DNA from: Dama dama
Lineage: Eukaryota > Chordata > Mammalia > Artiodactyla > Cervidae
Direction: 5' to 3'
Assembly: GCF_033118175.1 (NCBI RefSeq)
Contig: NW_026870889.1
Span: 2,418,001 to 2,482,000 of the forward strand
DNA: 64,000 bases
The position numbers were made by a program, and so were the translations under genes. How positions within the stretch are numbered: position 1 is the first letter of the stretch; each line of letters starts with the position of its first letter. The notes beneath the pieces were generated by a model. The model ran no database searches and was not told the DNA's origin. It was given only the letters and a program-made list of their open reading frames with translations. Shown here piece by piece: positions 22,558 to 32,895 of this stretch.

Positions 22558-25500
22558 GGCCGGTTTGCAAGCACTCCCGCCCGCTGTTCCCGCCAGGCAC
22601 GCACAATGCTCCCAAGCCCGGGAGAAAAGCGCTTCGGGGTGGTGCTCTCTCCGGACCCTTGCCCCTGAGCCTGGGGGCCAGGCAGGGGGAACACACTCCC
22701 AGGCCAAGGCAGAACCACATGCCCACGTCTGATCCTGTCCCCTGCACCGGCAGAGAGCTTGGGGGAGCCAGAGTCTGTCAGGCAGCTGCTGGGTTGGCCG
22801 CCTGTGTGGGAAGGGGCAGAGCCGCCCTAGGGGCAAGTTGGGCCTCTTGCTCTCCCTGCTGCCCTGAGGCTGCTGGGCCAAAGACGTCTTGGGCATCCAG
22901 CCCCTTACTGGTCCCTTCCCTCTGACGAGGCCCTCTGAGCTCCAGCACCTTGCAGTGTGGAGACAGCCCCTGCCAGCAACCTCCTCTCCAAGGAGGCCTC
23001 AACCGAGGCCTAGGCCCAGGGGAAAGGCACCAGCGGGGATGAGCCAGGGGAGGCGCCCGAGCATGTCTGGACCCAGTCCCCGCAGCCTGCCCCTTGGTGG
23101 GGCAGTACCCCCGGAGGCCAGGAAGGTCTGGGTAAGACTGGCCAGGGGCAGGGGCCCTGCTGGGTCCTGCCCCTGGCCTGTGGGGCCTCTGAGCACAACC
23201 GGCCCTCTCCCACTGGAAGACCTCCCCGGCTGCCTCCAAAGGCCGGTTTGCAAGCGCTCCCGGCCACTGTTACCAGCAGGCGGGCACAATGCTCCTAAGC
23301 CCGGAAGAAAAGCGCTTCAGGGTGGTGGTCTCTCCGGGCCCTTGCCCGTGAGCCTGGGGGCAAGGCAGGGTGTCCACACTCCCAGGCCAAGGCAGAACCA
23401 CATGCACACGTCTGACCTGCCCCCTGCACCGGCAGAGAGCTCGGGGGAGCCAGAGTCTGTCAGGCAGCTGCTGGGCTGGCCGCCTGTGTGGGAAGTGGCA
23501 GAGCCGACCTAGGGGCAAGTTGGGCCTCTTGCTCTCCCTGCTGCCCTGAGGCTGCTGGGCCAAAGAGGTCTTGGGCATCCAGCCCCTTGCTGGTCCCTTC
23601 CCTCTGACGAGGCCCTCTGAGCTCCAGCACCTTGCAGTGTGGAGACAGCCCCTGCCAGCAGCCTCCTCTCCAAGGAGGCCTCAACCGAGGCCTAGGCCCA
23701 GGGGAAAGGCACCAGCGGGGATGAGCCTGGGGAGGCGCCCGGGCATGTCTGGACCCAGTCCCCGCAGCCTGCCCCTTGGTGGGGCAGTACCCCCGGAGGC
23801 CAGGAAGGTCTGGGCAAGGCTGGCCAGGGGCAGGGGCCCTGCTGGGTCCTGCCCCTGGCCTGTGGGGTCTCTGAGCACAACCGGCCCTCTCCCACTGGAA
23901 GAACTCCCCGGCTGCCTCCAAAGGCCAGTTTGCCAACACTCCCGCCCGCTGTTCCCGCCAGGCACGCACAATGCTCCCAAGCCCGGGAGAAAAGCGCTTC
24001 GGGGTGGTGGTCTCTCCGGGCCCTTGCCCCTGAGCCTGGGGGCCAGGCAGTTGGTCCACACTCCCAGACCAAGGCACAACAACATGCACACCTCTGTTCC
24101 TGCCCCCTCCACCGGCAGAGAGCTGGGGGGAGCCAGAGTCTGTCAGGCAGCTGCTGGGCTGGCCGCCTGTGTGGGAAGGGGCAGAGCCGACCTAGGGGCA
24201 AGTTGGGCCTCTTGCTCTCCCTGCTGCCCTGAGCCTGCTGGGCCAAAGAGGTCTTGGGCATCCAGCCCCTTGCTGGTCCCGTCCCTCTGACGAGGCCCTC
24301 GGAGCTCCAGCACTTTGCAGTGTGGAAACAGCCCCTGCCAGCAACCTCCTCTCCAAGGAGGCCTCAACCTAGGCCTAGGCCCAGGGGAAAGGCACCAGCG
24401 GGGATGAGCCAGTGGAGGCGCACGGGCATATCAGGACCCAGTCCACGCAGCCTGCCCCTTGGTGGGGCAGTACCCCCGGAGGCCAGGAAGGTCTGGGCAA
24501 GGCTGGCCAGGGGCAGGGTCCCTGCTGGGTCCTGCCCCTGGCCTGTGGGGCCTCTGAGCACAACCGGCCCTCTCCCACTGGAAGACCTCCCCGGCTGCCT
24601 CCAAAGGCGGGTTTGCCAACACTCCCGCCCGCTGTTCCCGCCAGGCACGCACAACGCTCCCAAGGCCAGGAGAAAAGCGCTTCGGGGTGTTGCTCTCTCC
24701 GGGCCCTTGCCCCTGAGCCTGGGGTCCAGGCAGTCGGTCCACACTCCCAGACCAAGGCAGAACCACATGCACACGTCTGTTCCTGACCCCTGCACCGGCA
24801 GAGAGCTCGGGGGAGCCAGAGTCTGTCAGGCAGCTGCTGGGTTGGCTGCCTGTGTGGGAAGGGGCAGAGCCGACCTAGGGGCAAGTTGGGCCTCTTGCTC
24901 TCCCTGCTGCCCTGAGGCTGCTGGGCCAAAGAGGTCTTGGGCATCCAGCCCCTTGCTGGTCCCTTCCCTCTGACGAGGCCCTCTGAGCTCCAGCACCTTG
25001 CAGTGTGGAGACAGCCCCTGCCAGCAACCTCCTCTCCAAGGAGGCCTCAACCGAGGCCTAGGCCCAGGGGAAAGGCACCAGCGGGGATGAGCCTGGGGAG
25101 GTGCCCAGGCATGTCTGGACCCAGTCCCCGCAGCCTGCCCCTTGGTGGGGCAGTACCCCCGGAGGCCAGGAAGGTCTGGGCAAGGCTGGCCAGGGGCAGG
25201 GGCCCTGCTGGGTCCTGCCCCTGGCCTGTGGGGCCTCTGAGCACAACCGGCCCTCTCCCACTGGAAGAACTCCCCGGCTGACTCCAAGGGCCAGTTTGCC
25301 AACACTTCCGCCCGCTGTTCCCGCCAGGCACGCACAATGCTCCCAAGCCCGGGAGAAAAGCACTTCGGGGTGGTGCTCTCCTCGGGCCCTTGCCCCTGAG
25401 CCTGGGGGCCAGGCAGTTGGTCCACACTCCCAGACCAAGGCAGAACCACATGCACACGTCTGTTCCTGACCCCTGCACCGGCAGAGAGCTCGGGGGAGCC

Positions 25501-27318
25501 AGAGTCTGTCAGGCAGCTGCTGGGCTGGCCGCCTGTGTGGGAAGGGGCAGAGCCGACCTAGGGGCAAGTTGGGCCTCTTGCTCTCCCTGCTGCCCTGAGG
25601 CTGCTGGGCCAAAGAGGTCTTGGGCATCCAGCCCCTTGCTGGTCCCTTCCCTCTGACGAGGCCCTCTGAGCTCTAGCACCTTTCAGTGTGGAGACAGCCC
25701 CTGGCAGCAACATCCTCTCCAAGGAGGCCTCAACCGAGGCCTAGGCCCAGGGGAAAGGCACCAGCGGGGATGAGCCTGGGGAGGCGCCCGGGCATGTCTG
25801 GACCCAGTCCCCGCAGCCTGCCCCTTGGTGGGGCAGTACCCCCGGAGGCCAGGAAGATCTGGGCAAGGCTGGCCAGGGGCAGGGGCCCTGCTGGGTCCTC
25901 CCCATGGCCTGTGGGGCCTCTGAGCACAACCGGCCCTCTCCCACTGGAAGACCTCCCCGGCTGCCTCCAAAGGCCAGTTTGCCAACACTCCTGCCCGCTC
26001 TTCCCGCCAGGCACGCACAATGCTCCCAAGCCCGGGAGAAAAGCGCTTCGGGGTGGTGCTCTCTCCGGGCCCTTGCCCCTGAGCCTGTGGGCAAGGCAGT
26101 GGGACCACACTCCCAGACCAAGGCAGAAACACATGCACACGTCTGTTCCTGTCCCCTGCACCGGCAGAGAGCTCGGGGGAGCCAGAGTCTCTCAGGCAGG
26201 TGCTGGGCTGGCCGCCTGTGTGGGAAGGGGCAGAGCCGACCTAGGGGCAAGTTGGGCCTCTTGCTCTCCCTGCTGCCCTGAGGCTGCAGGGCCAAAGACG
26301 TCTTGGGCATCCAGCCCCTTGCTGGTCCCTTCCCTCTGACGAGGCCCTCTGAGCTCCAGCACCTTGCAGTGTGGAGACAGCCCCTGCCAGCAACCTCCTC
26401 TCCAAGGAGGCCTCAACCGAGGCCTAGGCACAGGGGAAAGGCACCAGCGGGGATGAGCCAGTGGAGGCGCACGGGCATATCAGGACCCAGTCCCTGCAGC
26501 CTGCCCCTTGGTGGGGCAGTACCCCCGGAGGCCAGGAAGGTCTGGGCAAGGCTGGCCAGGGGCAGGGTCCCTGCTGGGTCCTGCCCCTGGCCTGTGGGGC
26601 CTCTGAGCACAACCGGCCCTCTCCCACTGGAAGACCTCCCCGGCTGACTCCAAAGGCGGGTTTGCCAACACTCCCGCCCGCTGTTCCGCCAGGCACGCAC
26701 AACGCTCCCAAGGCCAGGAGAAAAGCGCTTCGGGGTGTTGCTCTCTCCGGGCCCTTGCCCCTGAGCCTGGGGTCCAGGCAGTGGGTCCACACTCCCAGAC
26801 CAAGGCAGAACCACATGCACACGTCTGTTCCTGACCCCTGCACCGGCAGAGAGCTCGGGGGAGCCAGAGTCTGTCAGGCAGCTGCTGGGTTGGCTGCCTG
26901 TGTGGGAAGGGGCAGAGCCGACCTAGGGGCAAGTTGGGCCTCTTGCTCTCCCTGCTGCCCTGAGGCTGCTGGGCCAAAGAGGTCTTGGGCATCCAGCCCC
27001 TTGCTGGTCCCTTCCCGCTGACGAGGCCCTCTGAGCTCCAGCACCTTGCAGTGTGGAGACAGCCCCTGCCAGCAACCTCCTCTCCAAGGAGGCCTCAACC
27101 GAGGCCTAGGCCCAGGGGAAAGGCACCAGCGGGGATGAGCCTGGGGAGGCGCCCGGGCATGTCTGGACCCAGTCCCCGCAGCCTGCCCCTTGGTGGGGCA
27201 GTACCCCCGGAGGCCAGGAAGGTCTCGGCAAGGCTGCCAGGGGCAGGGACACTGCTGGGTCCTGCCCCTGGCCTGTGGGGCGTCTGAGCACAACCGGCAC
27301 TCTCCCGCTGGAAGACCT

Positions 27319-27335
27319 CCCCGTCTGCCTCGAAA
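27319..27335 (-). other. CENP-B box core match (site 4)
   Basis: The same 17-mer occurs in a chimeric unit (marker 26985), which joins this subfamily to a gttgctctc-type module about 40 bp downstream. Confidence 0.45.
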
Positions 27336-30300
27336 GGCCGGTTTGCAAGCACTCCCGCCCGCTGTTCCCGCCAGGCACGCACACCGCTCCCAAGGCCAGG
27401 AGAAAAGCGCTTCGGGGTGTTGCTCTCTCCGGGCCCTTGCCCCTGAGCCTGGGGTCCAGGCAGTGGGTCCACACTCCCAGACCAAGGCAGAACAACATGC
27501 ACACGTCTGTTCCTGACCCCTGCACCGGCAGAGAGCTCGGGGGAGCCAGAGTCTGTCAGGCAGCTGCTGGGTTGGCTGCCTGTGTGGGAAGGGGCAGAGC
27601 CGACCTAGGGGCAAGTTGGGCCTCTTGCTCTCCCTGCTGCCCTGAGGCTGCTGGGCCAAAGAGGTCTTGGGCATCCAGCCCCTTGCTGGTCCCTTCCCTC
27701 TGACGAGGCCCTCTGAGCTCCAGCACCTTGCAGTGTGGAGACAGCCCCTGCCAGCAACCTCCTCTCCAAGGAGGCATCAACCGAGGCCTATGCCCAGGGG
27801 AAAGGCACCAGCGGGGATGAGCCTGGGGAGGCGCCCAGGCATGTCTGGACCCAGTCCCCGCAGCCTGCCCCTTGGTGGGGCAGTACCCCCGGAGGCCAGG
27901 AAGGTCTGGGCAAGGCTGGCCAGGGGCAGGGGACCTGCTGGGTCCTGCCCCTGGCCTGTGAGGCCTCTGAGCACAACCGGCCCTCTCCCACTGGAAGACC
28001 TCCACGGCTGCCTCCAAAGTCCTGTTTGCAAACACTCCCGCCCGCTGTTCACGCCAGGCTCGCACAATGCTCCCAAGCCCGTGAGAAAAGCGCTTCGGGG
28101 TGGTGCTCTCTCCGGGCCCTTGCCCCTGAGCCTGGGGGCAAGGCAGGTGGAACACACTCCCAGGCCAAGGCAGAACCACATGCCCACGTCTGTTCCTGTC
28201 CCCTGCACCGGCAGAGAGCTTGGGGGAGCCAGAGTCTGTCAGGCAGCTGCTGGGTTGGCGGCCTGTGTGGGAAGGGGCAGAGCCGCCCTAGGGGCAAGTT
28301 GGGCCTCTTGCTCTCCCTGCTGCCCTGAGGCTGCTGGGCCAAAGACGTCTTGGGCATCCAGCCCCTTACTGGTCCCTTCCCTCTGACGAGGCCCTCTGAG
28401 CTCCAGCACCTTGCAGTGTGGAGACAGCCCCTGCCAGCAACCTCCTCTCCAAGGAGGCCTCAACCGAGGCCTAGGCCCAGGGGAAAGGCACCACCGGGGA
28501 TGAGCCTGGGGAGGCGCCCGGGCATGTCTGGACCCAGGCCCCGCAGCCTGCCCCTTGGTGGGGCAGTACCCCCGGAGGCCAGGAAGGTCTGGGCAAGGCT
28601 GGCCAGGGGCAGGGGCCCTGCTGCGTCCTGCCCCTGGCCTGTGGGGCCTCTGAGCACAACCGGCCCTCTCCCACTGGAAGACCTCCCCGGCTGCCTCCAA
28701 AGGCCGGTTTGCAAGCGCTCCCGCCCACTGTTCCCAGCAGGCGTGCACAATGCTCCCAAGCCCGGGAGAAAAGCGCTTCAGGGTGGTGCTCTCTCCGGGC
28801 CCTTTACCCTGAGCCTGGGGGCCAGGCAGGGGGTCCACACTCCCAGGCCAAGGCAGAACGACATGCACACGTCTGTTCCTGCCCCATGCACCGGCAGAGA
28901 GCTCGGGGGAGCCAGAGTCTGTCAGGCAGCTGCTGGGCTGGCCGCCTGTGTGGGACGGGGCAGAGCCGACCTAGGGGCAAGTTGGGCCTCTTGCTCTCCC
29001 TGCTGCCCTGAGGCTGCTGGGCCAAAGAGATCTTGGGCATCCAGCCCCTTGCTTGTCCCTTCCCTCTGACGAGGCCCTCTGAGCTCCAGCACCTTGCAGT
29101 GTGGAGACAGCCCCTGCCAGCAACCTCCTCTCCAAGGAGGCCTCAACCGAGGCCTAGGACCAGGGGAAAGGCACCAGCGGGGATGAGCCTGGGGAGGCGC
29201 CCGGGCATGTCTGGACCCAGTCCCCACAGCCTGCCCCTTGGTGGGGCAGTACCCCCGGAGGCCAGGAAGGTCTGGGCAAGGCTGGCCACGGGCAGGGGCC
29301 CTGCTGGGTCCTGCCCCTGGCCTGTGGGGCCTCTGAGCACAACCGGCCCTCTCCCACTGGAAGACTTCCCCGGCTGCCTCCAAAGGCCGGTTTGCCAACA
29401 CTCCCGCCCGCTGTTCCCGCCAGGCACGCACTATTCTCCCAAGCCCGGGAGAAAAGCGCTTCGGGGTGTTGCTCTCTCCGGGCCCTTGCCCTTGAGCGTG
29501 GGGGCGAGGCAGTGGGTCTACACTCCCAGACCAACGCAGAACCACATGCACACGTCTGTTCCTGACCCCTGCACCGCAGAGAGCTCGGGGTAGCCAGAGT
29601 CTGTCAGGCAGCTGCTGGGCTGGCCGCCTGTGTGGGAAGGGGCAGAGCCGACCTAGTGGCAAGTTGGGCCTCTTCCTCTCCCGGCTGCCCTGAGGCTGCT
29701 GGGCCAAAGAGGTCTTGGGCATCCAGCCCCTTGCTGGTCCCTTCCCTCTGACGAGGCCCTCTGAGCTCCAGCACCTTGCAGTGTGGAGACAGCCCCTGCC
29801 AGCAACCTCCTCTCCAAGGAGGCCTCAACCGAGGCCTAGGCCCAGGGGAAAGGCACCAGCGGGGATGAGCCTGGGGAGGCGCCCGGGCATGTCTGGACCC
29901 AGTCCCCGCAGCCTGCCCCTTGGTGGGGCAGTACCCCCGGAGGCCAGGAGGGTCTGGGCAAGGCTGCCAGGGGCAGGGACACTGCTGGGTCCTGCCCCTG
30001 GCCTGTGGGGCGTCTGAGCACAACCGGCCCTCTCCCGCTGGAAGACCTCCCCGGCTGCCTCCAAAGGCCGGTTTGCAAGCACTCCCGCCCGCTGTTCCCG
30101 CCAGGCACGCACAATGCTCCCAAGCCCGGGAGAAAAGCGCTTCGGGGTGGTGCTCTCTCCGGGCCCTTGCCCCTGAGCCTGGGGGCCAGGCAGGGGGAAC
30201 ACACTCCCAGGCCAAGGCAGAACGACATGCAAACGTCTGTTCCTGCCCCCTACACCGGCAGAGAGTTCGGGGGAGCCAGAGACTGCCAGGCTGCTGCTGG

Positions 30301-30721
30301 GCTGGCTGCCTGTGTGGGACGGGGTAGAGCCGACCTAGGGGCAAGTTGGGCCTCTTGCTCTCCCTGCTGCCCTGAGGCAGCTGGGTCAAAGAGGTCTTGG
30401 GCATCCAGCCCTTTGCTGGTCCTTTCCCTCTGACGAGGCCCTCTGAGCTCCAGCACCTTGCAGTGTGCAGACAGCCCCTGCCGGCAACCTCCTCTCCAAG
30501 GAGGCCTCAACCGAGGCCTAGGCCCAGGGGAAAGGCACCAGCGGGGATGAGCCTGGGGAGGCGCCCGGGCATCTCTGGACCCAGGCCCCGCAGCCTGCCC
30601 CTTGGTGGGGTAGTACCCCTGGAGTCCAGGAAGGTCTGGGCAAGGCTGCCAGAGGCAGGGACACTGCTGGGTCCTGCCCCTGGCCTGTGGGGCCTCTGAG
30701 AACAACTGGCACTCTCCCGCT

Positions 30722-30977
30722 GGAAGACCTCCCCGGCTGCCTCCAAAGGCTGGTTTGCAAGCACTCAATCCCGCTGTTCACGCCAGCTGCGGACAATGCT
30801 CCCAAGCCCGGGAGAAAAGCATTTTGGGGTGGTGCTCACTCCGGGCTTTGGAAGACCTCCCCGGCTGCCTCCAAGGCCGGTTTGCAAGCACTTCTGCCTG
30901 CTGTTCCCGCCACCCGCGCACAATGCTCCCAAGCCCGGGAGAAAAGCGCTTCAGGGTGGTGCTCTCTCCGGGCCCTT
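30722..30977 (+). repeat. Two-module array (minimal expansion) within one unit
   Basis: The unit marked at 30397 is 809 bp to the next marker (31206) rather than about 682, because it holds two modules instead of one. The first (aagcattttgggg, ctcactccgggctttgg) and most of the second match the opening of array 3 at 32896 at an offset of 2174 bp. The end of the second module has gcgcttcaggg and returns to a 553 bp segment. It is either a step towards an array or the remnant of one that contracted; the sequence alone does not decide. Confidence 0.9.
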
Positions 30978-32895
30978 GCCCCTGAGCCTGGGGGCAAGGC
31001 AGGGGGAACACACTCCCAGGCCAAGGCAGAACCACATGCCCACGTCTGTTCCTGTCCCCTGCACCGGCAGAGAGCTTGGGGGAGCCAGAGTCTGTCAGGC
31101 AGCTGCTGGGTTGGCGGCCTGTGTGGGAAGGGGCAGAGCCGCCCTAGGGGCAAGTTGGGCCTCTTGCTCTCCCTGCTGCCCTGAGGCTGCTGGGCCAAAG
31201 ACGTCTTGGGCATCCAGCCCCTTACTGGTCCCTTCCCTCTGACGAGGCCCTCTGAGCTCCAGCACCTTGCAGTGTGGAGACAGCCCCTGCCAGCAACCTC
31301 CTCTCCAAGGAGGCCTCAACCGAGGCCTAGGCCCAGGGGAAAGGCACCAGCGGGGATGAGCCTGGGGAGGCGCCCGGGCATGTCTGGACCCAGGCCCCGC
31401 AGCCTGCCCCTTGGTGGGGCAGTACCCCCGGAGGCCAGGAAGGTCTGGGCAAGGCTGGCCAGGGGCAGGGGCCCTGCTGCGTCCTGCCCCTGGCCTGTGG
31501 GGCCTCTGAGCACAACCGGCCCTCTCCCACTGGAAGACCTCCCCGGCTGCCTCCAAAGGCCGGTTTGCAAGCGCTCCCGCCCACTGTTCCCAGCAGGCGT
31601 GCACAATGCTCCCAAGCCCGGGAGAAAAGCGCTTCAGGGTGGTGCTCTCTCCGGGCCCTTTACCCTGAGCCTGGGGGCCAGGCAGGGGGTCCACACTCCC
31701 AGGCCAAGACAGAACGACATGCACACGTCTGTTCCTGCCCCATGCACCGGCAGAGAGCTCGGGGGAGCCAGAGTCTGTCAGGCAGCTGCTGGGCTGGCCG
31801 CCTGTGTGGGACGGGGCAGAGCCGACCTAGGGGCAAGTTGGGCCTCTTGCTCTCCCTGCTGCCCTGAGGCTGCTGGGCCAAAGAGATCTTGGGCATCCAG
31901 CCCCTTGCTTGTCCCTTCCCTCTGACGAGGCCCTCTGAGCTCCAGCACCTTGCAGTGTGGAGACAGCCCCTGCCAGCAACCTCCTCTCCAAGGAGGCCTC
32001 AACCGAGGCCTAGGACCAGGGGAAAGGCACCAGCGGGGATGAGCCTGGGGAGGCGCCCGGGCATGTCTGGACCCAGTCCCCACAGCCTGCCCCTTGGTGG
32101 GGCAGTACCCCCGGAGGCCAGGAAGGTCTGGGCAAGGCTGGCCACGGGCAGGGGCCCTGCTGGGTCCTGCCCCTGGCCTGTGGGGCGTCTGAGCACAACC
32201 GGCCCTCTCCCGCTGGAAGACCTCCCCGGCTGCCTCCAAAGGCCGCTTTGCAAGCACTCCCGCCCGCTGTTCCCGCCAGGCACGCACAATGCTCCCAAGC
32301 CCGGGAGAAAAGCGCTTCGGGGTGGTGCTCTCTCCGGGCCCTTGCCCCTGAGCCTGGGGGCCAGGCAGGGGGAACACACTCCCAGGCCAAGGCAGAACGA
32401 CATGCAAACGTCTGTTCCTGCCCCCTACACCGGCAGAGAGTTCGGGGGAGCCAGAGACTGCCAGGCTGCTGCTGGGCTGGCTGCCTGTGTGGGACGGGGT
32501 AGAGCCGACCTAGGGGCAAGTTGGGCCTCTTGCTCTCCCTGCTGCCCTGAGGCAGCTGGGTCAAAGAGGTCTTGGGCATCCAGCCCTTTGCTGGTCCTTT
32601 CCCTCTGACGAGGCCCTCTGAGCTCCAGCACCTTGCAGTGTGCCGACAGCCCCTGCCGGCAACCTCCTCTCCAAGGAGGCCTCAACCGAGGCCTAGGCCC
32701 AGGGGAAAGGCACCAGCGGGGATGAGCCTGGGGAGGCCCCGGGCATCTCTGGACCCAGGCCCCGCAGCCTGCCCCTTGGTGGGGTAGTACCCCTGGAGTC
32801 CAGGAAGGTCTGGGCAAGGCTGCCAGAGGCAGGGACACTGCTGGGTCCTGCCCCTGGCCTGTGGGGCCTCTGAGAACAACTGGCACTCTCCCGCT
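30978..32895 (+). repeat. Block B2: 3 tandem 682 bp satellite units
   Basis: Three copies of the 553 bp segment have markers at 31206, 31889 and 32572. The unit at 32572 is nearly the same as that at 30397: it has ctgcggacaatg, gagaacaactggc and ggagtccagg, and loses one base in ggaggccccgggc near 32734. The units at 31206 and 31889 repeat 28350 and 29033 at an offset of 2856 bp, with a changed module in the second. Adding the 19 segments of block B1 gives 22 segments between arrays 2 and 3, the same number as block A. Confidence 0.93.

Larger units (their letters stand above)
17883..30721 (+). repeat. Block B1: 19 tandem 682 bp satellite units
   Basis: Nineteen copies of the 553 bp segment alternate with single modules. 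Phase markers lie at 18111, 18793, 19476, 20158, 20841, 21524 and so on to 30397. The first ~2.05 kb repeats 171-2220. Units at 22207-24253 match 3809-5855 and 11316-13362. An additional gcatatcagg-type unit sits at 24254. Units at 24937-26302 match 5856-7221, the unit at 26303 matches 7905, and that at 27667 matches 8587. Block B is therefore partly collinear with block A, with unit insertions and losses between them. Nothing other than satellite is present. Confidence 0.94.
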
